A DNA stretch of 64,000 nucleotides, taken from assembly GCF_019263805.1 (NCBI RefSeq), contig NZ_CP079195.1, forward strand, positions 4,014,669-4,078,668. The letters are read 5' to 3'. This document shows, piece after piece, positions 1 through 10,600 of this stretch (the first letter of the stretch is position 1; each line of letters begins with the position of its first letter). Both the position numbers and the translations under genes were made by a program. The DNA is from Polaribacter sp. NJDZ03 (GTDB taxonomy: Bacteria; Bacteroidota; Bacteroidia; Flavobacteriales; Flavobacteriaceae). Below the pieces are notes generated by a model. That model was not told where the DNA came from. It did no database searches and was given only the letters and a program-made list of their open reading frames with translations.

Positions 1-93
1 ATGGAAACCCGTATAAAAACTATTAATGGAACCATTAACTTTGAAAATAAATCCAACAAAGGTTTAAAAGTAAAAATTCAATTTAAAAATTAA
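1..93 (+). CDS. C-terminal end of a sensor histidine kinase (partial)
   Basis: The window opens inside an open frame that ends with TAA at 91-93. The 30 visible residues include TINGTINFENKSNKG followed by a K-V-K-I-Q-F strand. This is the usual last part of the HATPase_c fold in NarL-type two-component kinases, where the G-[ST]-[IVL]-x-[IV]-x-S-x-x-x-x-G motif leads into the final beta strand. The next gene starts two bases later and encodes a response regulator, so this is very likely its cognate kinase. Everything before residue 1 of this piece lies outside the window, and the ATG at position 1 is probably an internal Met. Confidence 0.6.
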   Translation: METRIKTINGTINFENKSNKGLKVKIQFKN

Positions 94-95
94 GA

Positions 96-764
96 ATGTT
101 TAAAAAAGTTTTAGTTGTAGAAGATTTTGATGTTATTAATAGCGGAATTAAAATGGCCTTAGAAGGGTTAAACATAAAAGAAGTAGATTATATTTCTTAT
201 TGTGATGAAGCTTTTCTTAAAATTAAAAAAGCTTTTTTAAATGGAGAACCTTATCAATTAATTATCTCTGATTTATCCTTTGAAAATGACGGAACTCCAC
301 AAGAATTAAAATCTGGTGATGAACTCATAGAAAAAATTAGAAAAGAATTTTCTGATTTAAAAATCATTGTTTTTTCTGTAGAAGATAAATCATATAGAAT
401 TCAGAGTTTATACAAAAAACTTAAAATTCAAGGGTATGTTTGGAAAAGTAGAAATGGATTAAAAGATTTAAAAAAAGCAATTCACTTTATTTCTACTTCA
501 GATGAATTTTATATTTCTCCGGATTTAAACTCTGCAATTCACCCCAAAAAGGCAATAGAGATAACAGATACAGATATTTTTCTTATGGAATGTTTGTCTA
601 AAGGTTTATTACAAGAAGCAATTAGTAAAAAATTAAAAGAAAAAGAGATATCTCCTTCTAGTATTAGTGCTATAGAAAAAAGATTAAAGACTCTAAAAAT
701 ACATTTTAATGCTAACAACCCCGCGCATTTGGTTGCTATTGCTAAAGATTTTGGACTTATTTAG
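96..764 (+). CDS. NarL/FixJ-type response regulator (REC + helix-turn-helix)
   Basis: A 222-residue two-component response regulator. The REC domain covers roughly residues 4-125, with the acidic pair E9/D10, a phospho-acceptor Asp at about 59 (LIISDLSF) and a Lys near 117 (VWKSRNG). The C-terminal part, about 155-215, has the layout of a LuxR-type DNA-binding domain (LLQEAISKKL.....SISAIEKRLKTLK), although the LuxR signature is divergent. It starts two bases after the stop of the kinase fragment, so the two are almost certainly co-transcribed and translationally coupled. Its target genes cannot be told from the sequence. Confidence 0.85.
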   Translation: MFKKVLVVEDFDVINSGIKMALEGLNIKEVDYISYCDEAFLKIKKAFLNGEPYQLIISDLSFENDGTPQELKSGDELIEKIRKEFSDLKIIVFSVEDKSYRIQSLYKKLKIQGYVWKSRNGLKDLKKAIHFISTSDEFYISPDLNSAIHPKKAIEITDTDIFLMECLSKGLLQEAISKKLKEKEISPSSISAIEKRLKTLKIHFNANNPAHLVAIAKDFGLI

Positions 765-823
765 ATTTCTATTCAATTTTAAGTACTAGTCAGTAAATTT
801 TAAAAAATAAAATAGATAAAAAT

Positions 824-864
824 AAAAGCCTCATTTCTTTAAAAAAATGAGGCCTTTATTTTTT
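824..864 (+). terminator. intrinsic terminator after the response regulator
   Basis: The arms aaagcctcattt and aaatgaggccttt pair around a short A-rich loop and are followed by a T-rich run (tttattttttt). The site lies 60 bases after the response regulator stop. The complementary A-run on the other side means it could also act on transcripts from the minus-strand gene ending at 972. Confidence 0.8.
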
Positions 865-971
865 AATATTATAACAAATCAGTAGTAGGTTTACTGAGAT
901 ATTATTTAAGTAATTATACTAAAAAATCAAAAAATAATTTTTATTACTATAATGTATAAATACCTGTTATT

Positions 972-1898
972 TTAATTTCTTCTTTTTCTGCTCTTTTCAT
1001 CCTTTTTAATTTCTTTCTGCTTTTTAGTTTTTCTTTTAACTACAGTTGGTTTTCTACTAGAACTATTATCATTTCTTGTAATAGAAGTTGTCTTTCCTCT
1101 AGTTACTGTTGTTGGTCTTCTAGAGGAGGTATTATTACTTCTTCTGTTAATGGTACTACTTTTTTTTGTATTTAAGGTAGCAGGTCTTCTTGTTGTTACA
1201 TTATTTCTTCTGTCTACTACAGTTCTTCTATTACTATCTATTGTAGCCGATTTTCTATAAGTAGTATTATTTCTTCTGGTAGCTGGCGCTTGTTTTCTTC
1301 TTCTTAAAATTTTACTTTTTTTACCAATTTTAGCATTTGGGTTTGCTCTATAGTAATAATAATTATGGTCTTCTCTAATTTTAGAGTAATGTCTAGAAAA
1401 ATCTCTGTGTGAAAAATAAGAATTATTATAATCAAATATATTTCCAATATTTAAGTTGACTCTTATACCGTTATGGTGATAATAATTATCTTTTACATTT
1501 CCGTAAAATTCAGGGTTTCCCCAATAATCATATCTAATTTTTAAATTTCCTACATCGGTTAATTGTCCTCTATAGTACTTCATAAAAACGTTTCCAATTC
1601 TGGTTACATTTCCATAATGATCATAGTTTATAAAAGAGTTTCCTATTCTTTGAATTCTACCTCTATAATCTCTAGTTATGTATACACCTTTTCTATTTCT
1701 ATTAGAAGTATAATGCGTATTAAAATCAAATTCACCGTTGGTAAAAATAAAGAATTCAACATCGCGTTCTATAAAATTTACTGTATTTTCGTATGAGTAA
1801 TTAAACCTAATTTTATTAGGTATTTCTTTATTGTTTTCTGCTTTAGTAGTTGCTACAAGAAAGAACATTCCTATGAATATAAGTATACCTTTTTTCAT
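972..1898 (-). CDS. secreted protein with Tyr/Asn/Gly repeats and an Arg/Lys/Thr/Ser tail
   Basis: A 308-residue protein of no family I can name with confidence. Residues 1-20 form a signal peptide (MKKGILIFIGMFFLVATTKA). Residues about 65-150 hold a degenerate repeat of about 13-15 residues built on R-I-x-R-I-G-N...Y-D-x-Y-G-N, reminiscent of YD-type repeats. From about residue 190 the chain becomes low complexity: repeated blocks such as RRPATLNTKKSST and RRPTTVTRGKTTS, ending in KSRKRRN. The tail is extremely basic. Similar exported proteins with basic tails occur in flavobacteria, but their role is unknown; binding of DNA, polysaccharide or an acidic surface is only a guess. Monocistronic. 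Confidence 0.7.
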   Translation of the reverse strand: MKKGILIFIGMFFLVATTKAENNKEIPNKIRFNYSYENTVNFIERDVEFFIFTNGEFDFNTHYTSNRNRKGVYITRDYRGRIQRIGNSFINYDHYGNVTRIGNVFMKYYRGQLTDVGNLKIRYDYWGNPEFYGNVKDNYYHHNGIRVNLNIGNIFDYNNSYFSHRDFSRHYSKIREDHNYYYYRANPNAKIGKKSKILRRRKQAPATRRNNTTYRKSATIDSNRRTVVDRRNNVTTRRPATLNTKKSSTINRRSNNTSSRRPTTVTRGKTTSITRNDNSSSRKPTVVKRKTKKQKEIKKDEKSRKRRN

Positions 1899-2145
1899 AA
1901 TATATGGTTTTAGGGTTTTGCTTACTCTAATATACTTTTCAGCTTCCGTATTTGATTATTATAATTTCAAAGAACGTGCCAAAAAAGGAAATAGGCATTT
2001 ACTGGTCTTAGATATACTTTTTTACTTACTATTTAATTTATTGATTATGAATTAATTAGCTTAATGTTTGTGTTTTATTAGAAAATATAGATAAGAACTC
2101 GTAAATTCATGAAAAAATTAACGACAAAAAGGAAAATTATTTTTT

Positions 2146-2643
2146 ATGATTGAAGCTATTGAGAAAAACTTACAGAGAGGTATCTCTTTATTAAATACAA
2201 TTTCTAATGAACAATATTCAGACAACTCGGTAGCTCCTTATTACTCTAGCATAGGTTGCCATATGCGTCATATTTTAGACGTATTTTCTTGTATTTTAGA
2301 CGGATTAGAGACAAAGTCTATTTACCTAAATAAAAGAAACAGAAACGAATTATTAGAATTACATACTCAATTAGGTATTGAATATTTTAATGAAACAATT
2401 TATAAATTAAAAGAAATTAATACGCTAGATTTAGAAAATACAGTATTGGTTACGGATGATTTAGGTTTGGGAGTAAAGTCGGTAAATTATACCCTAGCAG
2501 CTATATTAATGCAAGCACACAGTCATGCAATTCATCATTTTGCTAGTATTGGTTATATTATTTATCAATTAGGAATAGAATTACCAGACGCAGATTTTGG
2601 TTTTAATCCAACAACACCAAAAGTAACTATAGAAAGAAGTTAA
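2146..2643 (+). CDS. DinB-superfamily (YfiT/DinB-like) protein
   Basis: A 165-residue helical protein resembling the DinB/YfiT four-helix metal-binding fold. Visible candidate metal ligands are H39 and H42 in CHMRHILD and the His cluster H125, H127, H130 and H131 in AHSHAIHHFA, which matches the usual pattern of His residues on helices 1 and 4. Members include thiol-dependent S-transferases and many enzymes of unknown substrate. The stop codon overlaps that of the convergent gene on the other strand (shared TTAA at 2640-2643). No partner gene suggests the substrate. Confidence 0.7.
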   Translation: MIEAIEKNLQRGISLLNTISNEQYSDNSVAPYYSSIGCHMRHILDVFSCILDGLETKSIYLNKRNRNELLELHTQLGIEYFNETIYKLKEINTLDLENTVLVTDDLGLGVKSVNYTLAAILMQAHSHAIHHFASIGYIIYQLGIELPDADFGFNPTTPKVTIERS

Positions 2644-3653
2644 AACCTATTTAAGGCGTTAATTTGTAAAATATACAACTTATTGTTTTGCATAATAACA
2701 GCTTCTTTACAATTGGTAGGATACATAAATTGATGCTCTTCTAAATAATTAAAACATTTTTTATCAATGCTAAAATTAGCATAAAAATCTTTTGTTCCTT
2801 CAGAATCAAATCTAGATATGCTATAGGTTTCAGCATCAATTTGTGCTTCAATCTTAAACCAGGCACCACTTCCAATTCCGCCCAACCAAGTACCTTTTTT
2901 TAATTCAAAAACCTTTTTATTTGGATGCTCTGTGCCAATTAAGTTAGGTTCAATATCAAATTTATTAAAAAAAGAAGTATTGTATTCTTTAAGAATAGAT
3001 CTATTCTTATAATCTTCAATTTTTTGATTGTAAATACTATGAATAAGGTTATCCGTATTTCCCTTAATTACATTTCCAATAGGGCTTGGTGTTAGTAAAT
3101 TAGATCTTTTTAACAGCTTTCTAATTTTTTTATTTGAAGAAGAGGCAATAATTGTATCTGTTACAAAACGAGCACAATTGGTACCATTTTTTATAAAAGC
3201 TCCGTATGGAATTTCTTTTTCATTTATTAATTGAAAAATATAATTATTCGCTTTTTCAAAATCAATCTCAGTATGCATACTTGCAACCAATCTTCCGTCT
3301 CCATGTGTCTTTTCAGGGTGCTTTTCAATCCAAAGTAAAATTTCTTTTAAGTTGGTTAATTTTGCATTTTCAAATTCAGCATTTATAGAAACCAAAAGCT
3401 CGGGATCTGTTTCTTTAGATCTAACACGGCCATTAGTGTAACTTGTAATATACCTGCCAAAATCGAAATAATTAATTTCAGTTTCGTCTTTTTTTATCAA
3501 CAATAATGCCGCATGACCAGCTTGCACAGCGTGCTTACTACCAATACCAATTAGGGGCCATATTTTACTAGAAGGCTCCCAATAAGCAGGCCTTACAACA
3601 GTGTCTGGGTAAGAGAGAATTACTATAATTCCGTTAGTCTTGTCTGTACTCAT
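2640..3653 (-). CDS. DUF6695-type protein, possible permuted papain-like cysteine hydrolase
   Basis: A 337-residue protein that I assign to DUF6695 from memory of the family; there is no signal peptide. The N-terminal half has H47 in the segment AVQAGHAALLLI and C160 in GTNCARFVTDT. His-before-Cys spacing in a beta-rich domain is what circularly permuted NlpC/P60 (YiiX/LRAT-like) enzymes show, so a cysteine hydrolase or acyltransferase activity is plausible but inferred. The C-terminal third (about 240-337) looks like a separate beta domain (KKGTWLGGIGSGAWFKIE). It is the last gene of a murQ-DUF6095-DUF6695 unit, its start touching the stop of the preceding gene. Confidence 0.65.
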   Translation of the reverse strand: MSTDKTNGIIVILSYPDTVVRPAYWEPSSKIWPLIGIGSKHAVQAGHAALLLIKKDETEINYFDFGRYITSYTNGRVRSKETDPELLVSINAEFENAKLTNLKEILLWIEKHPEKTHGDGRLVASMHTEIDFEKANNYIFQLINEKEIPYGAFIKNGTNCARFVTDTIIASSSNKKIRKLLKRSNLLTPSPIGNVIKGNTDNLIHSIYNQKIEDYKNRSILKEYNTSFFNKFDIEPNLIGTEHPNKKVFELKKGTWLGGIGSGAWFKIEAQIDAETYSISRFDSEGTKDFYANFSIDKKCFNYLEEHQFMYPTNCKEAVIMQNNKLYILQINALNRF

Positions 3654-3895
3654 TAATTATTAAAAATAGCTTTTAGTAGAATGTTAAAAGTTTTAAAAGC
3701 AAAGTACAAGGTAAATATAATTATAATTACAGCAGCAAATAGAATAAGGTAAGAGAGGTATGCTTGAGGTGTATTGTTAAACTTTTTTAAAGCTTTAAAA
3801 CCCATTGTAAGTGATACAGGTGAAGCTATAAAAAGAATAAGTAAAATACTTAAATTTCTTAAACCCTTACCCAATAAGTTATAATTAGTACTCAT
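3653..3895 (-). CDS. small membrane protein, DUF6095 type
   Basis: An 80-residue protein with two hydrophobic segments: about 14-32 (LSILLILFIASPVSLTMGF) and about 48-70 (YLILFAAVIIIIFTLYFAF). I chose the start MSTNYNLLGKG at 3895 because the family begins just before the first helix; a longer frame back to 3949 would lie almost wholly inside murQ. The chosen start overlaps the murQ stop by 11 bases, indicating coupling. Function is unknown; the linkage to murQ suggests the cell envelope, but this is inference. Confidence 0.7.
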   Translation of the reverse strand: MSTNYNLLGKGLRNLSILLILFIASPVSLTMGFKALKKFNNTPQAYLSYLILFAAVIIIIFTLYFAFKTFNILLKAIFNN

Positions 3896-4703
3896 TTTTA
3901 TAGTTTTTAAGGACGTTTCTAACATTACCATATTTAGTAAGTAACGCACTTGCCTCGGTTTGGTCTATATTTAGTTCTAAAACTAACATTTTTTCACCTC
4001 TTTCTACCAATTTTTTGTTAGAAAGTTGCATGTCTACCATTTTATTGCCCTTAATTTTACCTAATAAAATCATGGTTGCTGTAGAAAGCATATTTAGCAC
4101 TAATTTCTGAGCAGTTCCTGCTTTCATCCTAGAGCTTCCGGTTACAAATTCGGGTCCCACAACCACTTCTATAGGAAATTGAGCAACGTTGCCTAAAGGA
4201 CTATTTTTATTACAAGCAATACACCCCGTAACAATATTGTTTTTATTACATGCTTCCAAAGCAGAAATCACATAAGGTGTGGTGCCAGAAGCAGCAATAC
4301 CAACAACCACATCTTTACTAGAAATATGGTGCGCCTGTAAATCTAACCAACCTTGGTTTTTAGAATCTTCTGCAAATTCTACAGCATTTCTAATAGCAGT
4401 ATCTCCACCAGCAATAATACCAACAACCATTTCTGGCGAAACACCAAAAGTAGGCGGACATTCAGAGGCATCTAAAACACCCAATCTGCCCGATGTACCT
4501 GCCCCTAAATAGAAAATCCTTCCACCGTTTTGTAATTTAGTTACAATCTGTGTCGTTAAATTTTCAATCTCTGGTAAAGCCTTTTCTACGGCTAAAGGTA
4601 CCGTTTTATCTTCGTTATTTATATTGCTTAATAGTTCTGTTACAGACATCTTTTCTAGATGATTGTAGTTAGAATCTTGCTCTGTTGTTTTTATAAAATT
4701 CAT
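3885..4703 (-). CDS. murQ: N-acetylmuramic acid 6-phosphate etherase
   Basis: A 272-residue SIS-domain enzyme that removes D-lactate from MurNAc 6-phosphate to give GlcNAc 6-phosphate during peptidoglycan recycling in the cytoplasm. Diagnostic segments are FYLGAGTSGRLGVLDASEC (about 65-83), VVGIIAGGDTAIRNAVE, GIAASGTTPYV and TGSSRMKAGTAQKLVLNML. The length is somewhat below the usual 295-300 because the C-terminal UBA-like part is short. It heads a minus-strand unit followed by DUF6095 and DUF6695. A -7 box lies four bases before the start codon. Confidence 0.95.
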   Translation of the reverse strand: MNFIKTTEQDSNYNHLEKMSVTELLSNINNEDKTVPLAVEKALPEIENLTTQIVTKLQNGGRIFYLGAGTSGRLGVLDASECPPTFGVSPEMVVGIIAGGDTAIRNAVEFAEDSKNQGWLDLQAHHISSKDVVVGIAASGTTPYVISALEACNKNNIVTGCIACNKNSPLGNVAQFPIEVVVGPEFVTGSSRMKAGTAQKLVLNMLSTATMILLGKIKGNKMVDMQLSNKKLVERGEKMLVLELNIDQTEASALLTKYGNVRNVLKNYKNEY

Positions 4704-4707
4704 TGGT

Positions 4708-4715
4708 CAAAAATA
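4708..4715 (-). promoter_or_regulatory. -7 box of the murQ promoter
   Basis: On the minus strand this reads TATTTTTG, an exact fit to the Bacteroidetes -7 consensus TAnnTTTG. It ends four bases before the murQ ATG, so the transcript would be leaderless or nearly so. No convincing TTTG -33 box was found. Confidence 0.5.
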
Positions 4716-4856
4716 CAGAATTCCATACGAATCTTAAATGTTTTTGGGCGTTTTAACGGGCTTTACACTATATCTTTTTTATAATTTTATTTATGTAAGT
4801 AACTGCATAAGTAATATTAGTACATTGTTTAGTAACAAGAAGCTAACTCGCTAAAT

Positions 4857-4890
4857 ATAAAAAAGGATGCCGTTTCAATCCCTAACGCAG
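4857..4890 (-). repeat. dispersed intergenic repeat, family A, copy 1
   Basis: On the minus strand the core gcgttagggattgaaacgg-catccttttttat nearly matches the plus-strand sequence at 47723-47755 (about 28 of 31 positions). It lies between the DUF4249 gene and murQ, next to no other feature. It looks like a conserved mobile or REP-like intergenic element. Confidence 0.7.
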
Positions 4891-4912
4891 CGCCAATAAC
4901 AGTACTAGACAG

Positions 4913-5743
4913 TTACTTTTTTTCTACCAAGCCTATGGTGTATGTATCTGTTTCTGCAATATGAAAATAGCCTAATGGAAAATTATCTTCGTTTGTAGTG
5001 TTAACAATATTACCTAATAATGATGAAGGAATAGATTGAAAAGGACCACCACCACTTTCTCCACTCTGACTAGATAAAATGGCAAAATAAGTGTAGTAAT
5101 CTTTAGAGACTCCATACAATTTAATGTCAATTTCTTTAGGTAATTCCATCTTTTCATCTTCATAGAAATAAGAGAAATTATAATTAGAACCATTAAAATA
5201 GGTATCGTCTATATTTACAAAATTATTTTTATTAACCTTAAAAATGTAGTAATTTTCTTCATTTTCATTATCCGAAAATAAAATTTTCAACTCAATTTGA
5301 TCCTCAGAAAAAAAAGTTTCATCACCTTGTGTAATGTTATCTATAACGGTAGATTTTATTTTGGTAGCTTTTCCTTTGTAGGTTTCATTATTGTAGATTA
5401 CAGTTAATTCATATTCGGTATCATCCTCAGGAATAAAAGAATTTATTGGACTAAAACTTCCATTAGCATTTGTGTCTACAAAAGGAATTATGGTGTTAGT
5501 TGATAAGTTGGTTAAAGTAACAATTGCATTTGTAACAGTCGGAATTTCATCATCAAAATAATCTGCAGATAAACTAAGCTTTACATTCGTATTTGCAACA
5601 ACAGGACTTTCACTAAAAAGTACTTCAAAAGAAGCATCAATAATTAATTTTGGTTCTATAGAGGGTACATCAATATCTACAACTTTCTCGCAACTTGCAA
5701 AAAGGATGATACATAAAACGATAATAATTTTTACATTTTTCAT
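4913..5743 (-). CDS. DUF4249 family lipoprotein, partner of the TonB receptor
   Basis: A 276-residue surface or outer-membrane lipoprotein: the signal peptide ends in a lipobox (IILFASC, Cys at about 19), followed by EKVVDIDVP, the opening typical of DUF4249. The rest is beta-rich (TNAIVTLTNLSTNT; YELTVIYNNETYKGKA). DUF4249 genes sit directly after TonB receptors carrying an N-terminal carboxypeptidase-like domain, as here, with a gap of 33 bases. They are presumed accessory subunits for uptake of an unknown substrate. Confidence 0.8.
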   Translation of the reverse strand: MKNVKIIIVLCIILFASCEKVVDIDVPSIEPKLIIDASFEVLFSESPVVANTNVKLSLSADYFDDEIPTVTNAIVTLTNLSTNTIIPFVDTNANGSFSPINSFIPEDDTEYELTVIYNNETYKGKATKIKSTVIDNITQGDETFFSEDQIELKILFSDNENEENYYIFKVNKNNFVNIDDTYFNGSNYNFSYFYEDEKMELPKEIDIKLYGVSKDYYTYFAILSSQSGESGGGPFQSIPSSLLGNIVNTTNEDNFPLGYFHIAETDTYTIGLVEKK

Positions 5744-5776
5744 AAGAGTAATAGTACTTAAACCTTTCTAAGAGGT

Positions 5777-8155
5777 TTAGAATTTAAAATTATAAGTAAC
5801 AGAAGGCACTAAGCCAAAAATAGAAGTTTGTATTGCTTCATTTCTATAAGTTTCACTATTCTGAGTAAAATTAATAGATGCTGCATTTTGGCGTCCGTAC
5901 AGATTATAAACTCCAAAAACCCATTCTCCTTGCCATTTTCTATTCGCATTCTTTTCTGGAGTTAAGGTTGCAGAAATATCTAGTCTGTGATAGGCCGGTA
6001 ACCTATCTGCATTTCTTCTATTATCATTGTAAATTGGCACATTTAAACCTTGGTATTCATATTGTCCAACAGGGTAATTTGTAGGTTGCCCTGTCTGAAA
6101 AACAAAGTTTGCATTAAACTTCCATTTTTTATTAAAGTCGTAACTTCCATTAATAGAAAAATCGTGTGTTTTGTCATAAGCAGTATTGTACCATTCTCCG
6201 TTATTAATACCAGGTTCTGCAGCTGTTCTACCAGGTGTTAATTGTTCAGATTTAGATAAGGTATAAGAAAACCAACCTTTAAATTTTCCTGCGTTTTTTT
6301 TAAGCAAAAACTCTAAGCCATAAGCTCTTGCTTTTCCGTTTAAAATTACCGTTTCAATTTCATTATTGGCAACCAAGTTAGCGCCGTTTATGTAATCTAT
6401 TCTATTCTGAATGTCTTTATAAAAAACTTCTGTTTCTATAGAATAATCACCTTTTTTTAAAGTTTTAAAATACCCAACAGCATATTGATCTAAAAGTTGT
6501 GGTTTTATATATTTTCCACTAGGTGCCCAAACATCTAACGGAGTAGGGGAAGAGGTGTTAGATAATAAATGTAAATACTGTGCCATTCTGTTATAACTTC
6601 CTTTTATAGATGTATTGTCATCTAAAATATATGACATAGAAATTCTTGGCTCAAAGTTATTAAAACTGCTAATAACATCACTTCTTTTATATGATTCTGT
6701 GTCTGTAGCATCTGCAGATTCATATTTTTTAAACTCACTATTATAAAGTACAGCTTCATTATTTGCGTAAACATTTAGTTCATCTTGGCCTAGTCTTGTA
6801 AAATTACTAAAACGAAGTCCGTATTGCAACCTTAGCTTTTCACTTACTTTATGTTCTGCATCTAAATAGACTGCAAATTCGTTGGCATATTTATCAATTA
6901 ATTTTTCAGGTAGAATTCCAGAATCCTCTCTGTTTGGTACAATTTCTCCAGGATTAAATTTGTTGTAGATGTTGTTTATACCATAACTCAATTTAAATTT
7001 ATTATTGATGTAATGGTTAAAATCATATTTTAGGTTGTAGTTTGTTATACCAGAATCCCATTCAAAACCAACAAAATCTAGAGTTAATCCGTAAAAGTAA
7101 TCAGAATAAATAACTGATAGGTTAGAGAATAGTTTATCAGAAAAAAGATGATTCCAACGTAAATTGGCAACTTTATTTCCATAAGTATTTACAAAATTAT
7201 CACTAATTTCAAAAGCGTCTTTTCCAAAATAACCAGAAAAGAACACACTGTTTCTGTCATCAATTCTATAATTTATTTTGGTATTTAAATCATAAAAATA
7301 TGCTTTGTTATCCATATCAAATAACGGTAAGAACAAATGTGCATAAGATGATCTACCACCCACTAAAAAAGAAATTTTTTCTTTTTTGATTGGTCCTTCA
7401 ATTAATAATCTAGAGGATACCAAGCCAATTCCTCCAGTAACTTTAAATTCTTTACTGTTTCCTTCTTTCTGATAAATATCTAAAACAGAAGACAACCTAC
7501 CTCCGTAATTTGCAGGAATTCCTCCTTTATATAATTTTACATCCTTTATTACATCTGGATTAAAAACGGAGAAGAAACCAAATAAATGTGATGAATTAAA
7601 AACAATTGCTTCGTCTAATAAAATTAAATTTTGATCTGCAGCACCACCTCTTACGTTAAAACCAGATGCGCCTTCTCCGGCGCTTGTTACTCCGGGTAGT
7701 AAGATTAAAGATTTTATAATATCTGCTTCTCCTAAGACTACAGGTATTTGTTTAATCGTTGCAGATGTAAGTCTGTTAACACTCATTTGTGGAGTTTTAA
7801 CATTTAAGTTTTCTACATTTCCTTCTATGATAATTTCATCTAAACTTTCTGATTCTTCTTTTAAATTGAAATTTTTAATCTCTTTATCTTTTAGATTAAT
7901 GGTTTCAATAATTGTAGAATACCCTAAGTAACTAACCTGTATTTTGTATGTACCTTCTGGGAGTGTAATGGAATAAAATCCATATTGATTGGTAGTAGTA
8001 CCCGAGTTTAATTCTGGGAAATATATAGAAACACCAATTAAAGTTTCATTATTACTATTATCATAAATAGTACCACTAACAGTATGCTTTTCTTGGCTAA
8101 AAGCCGTAAAACTAAATAAGAGTAGTAGTAAAAGTGCTTTTTTAAAACGAAACAT
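5777..8155 (-). CDS. TonB-dependent outer-membrane receptor with carboxypeptidase-like N-terminal domain
   Basis: A 792-residue outer-membrane transporter. Signal peptide about 1-20; carboxypeptidase-regulatory-like beta sandwich about 25-105 (VSGTIYDNSNNETLIGVSI; GTYKIQVSYLGYSTI); TonB plug about 120-230 (LPGVTSAGEGASGFNVRGG; GGIPANYGGRLSSVLDI); the remainder is a 22-strand barrel ending in a terminal aromatic (VPSVTYNFKF), the usual Bam signal. It imports an unidentified ligand using energy from TonB/ExbBD. It is transcribed with the downstream DUF4249 lipoprotein. This is not a SusC protein: no SusD follows. Confidence 0.9.
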   Translation of the reverse strand: MFRFKKALLLLLLFSFTAFSQEKHTVSGTIYDNSNNETLIGVSIYFPELNSGTTTNQYGFYSITLPEGTYKIQVSYLGYSTIIETINLKDKEIKNFNLKEESESLDEIIIEGNVENLNVKTPQMSVNRLTSATIKQIPVVLGEADIIKSLILLPGVTSAGEGASGFNVRGGAADQNLILLDEAIVFNSSHLFGFFSVFNPDVIKDVKLYKGGIPANYGGRLSSVLDIYQKEGNSKEFKVTGGIGLVSSRLLIEGPIKKEKISFLVGGRSSYAHLFLPLFDMDNKAYFYDLNTKINYRIDDRNSVFFSGYFGKDAFEISDNFVNTYGNKVANLRWNHLFSDKLFSNLSVIYSDYFYGLTLDFVGFEWDSGITNYNLKYDFNHYINNKFKLSYGINNIYNKFNPGEIVPNREDSGILPEKLIDKYANEFAVYLDAEHKVSEKLRLQYGLRFSNFTRLGQDELNVYANNEAVLYNSEFKKYESADATDTESYKRSDVISSFNNFEPRISMSYILDDNTSIKGSYNRMAQYLHLLSNTSSPTPLDVWAPSGKYIKPQLLDQYAVGYFKTLKKGDYSIETEVFYKDIQNRIDYINGANLVANNEIETVILNGKARAYGLEFLLKKNAGKFKGWFSYTLSKSEQLTPGRTAAEPGINNGEWYNTAYDKTHDFSINGSYDFNKKWKFNANFVFQTGQPTNYPVGQYEYQGLNVPIYNDNRRNADRLPAYHRLDISATLTPEKNANRKWQGEWVFGVYNLYGRQNAASINFTQNSETYRNEAIQTSIFGLVPSVTYNFKF

Positions 8156-8249
8156 TTTGTTTAATGATTTAATTTGTAAAATAAAAATACGGTTCTAAAA
8201 TTTAATATAAAGTGAATTCTATTTTTTTTATATAGGATTTATAAACAAT

Positions 8250-8283
8250 AAAAGCCGATGTATAAACATCGGCTTTTATTAAA
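8250..8283 (-). terminator. intrinsic terminator after icd
   Basis: A perfect hairpin of aaaagccgatg and catcggctttt around a loop of tataaa, followed on the minus strand by a T/A-rich tail. It lies 19 bases after the icd stop. Both flanks are A/T runs, so it may work in both directions. Confidence 0.8.
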
Positions 8284-8301
8284 AATATTGTATTTAGAAG
8301 T

Positions 8302-10548
<2,247 letters not shown>

Positions 10549-10562
10549 TTATTTTGTTTTTA

Positions 10563-10578
10563 ACGAAATGCATTTCGT
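10563..10578. promoter_or_regulatory. 16-base perfect palindrome upstream of icd (operator candidate)
   Basis: acgaaatgcatttcgt is a perfect palindrome starting 36 bases before the icd start and about 15 bases downstream of a -7 box, thus just after the expected transcription start. This is where a repressor would bind. With no room for a loop, a pure RNA hairpin is less likely. Confidence 0.45.
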
Positions 10579-10592
10579 AAAAAAAAGTGGAA

Positions 10593-10600
10593 CAAATTTA
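10593..10600 (-). promoter_or_regulatory. -7 box of the icd promoter
   Basis: The minus strand reads TAAATTTG, an exact fit to TAnnTTTG, 65 bases before the icd start codon. No clear TTTG -33 box is seen at the expected distance. Confidence 0.45.

Noticed and set aside
1831..2055. 74-residue plus-strand frame upstream of the DinB-like gene
   Set aside because: Begins antisense to the signal peptide of the basic-tailed protein; no conserved features.
5777..8155. SusC-type glycan receptor
   Set aside because: No SusD gene follows and the length and N-terminal domain fit the DUF4249-linked receptor class.
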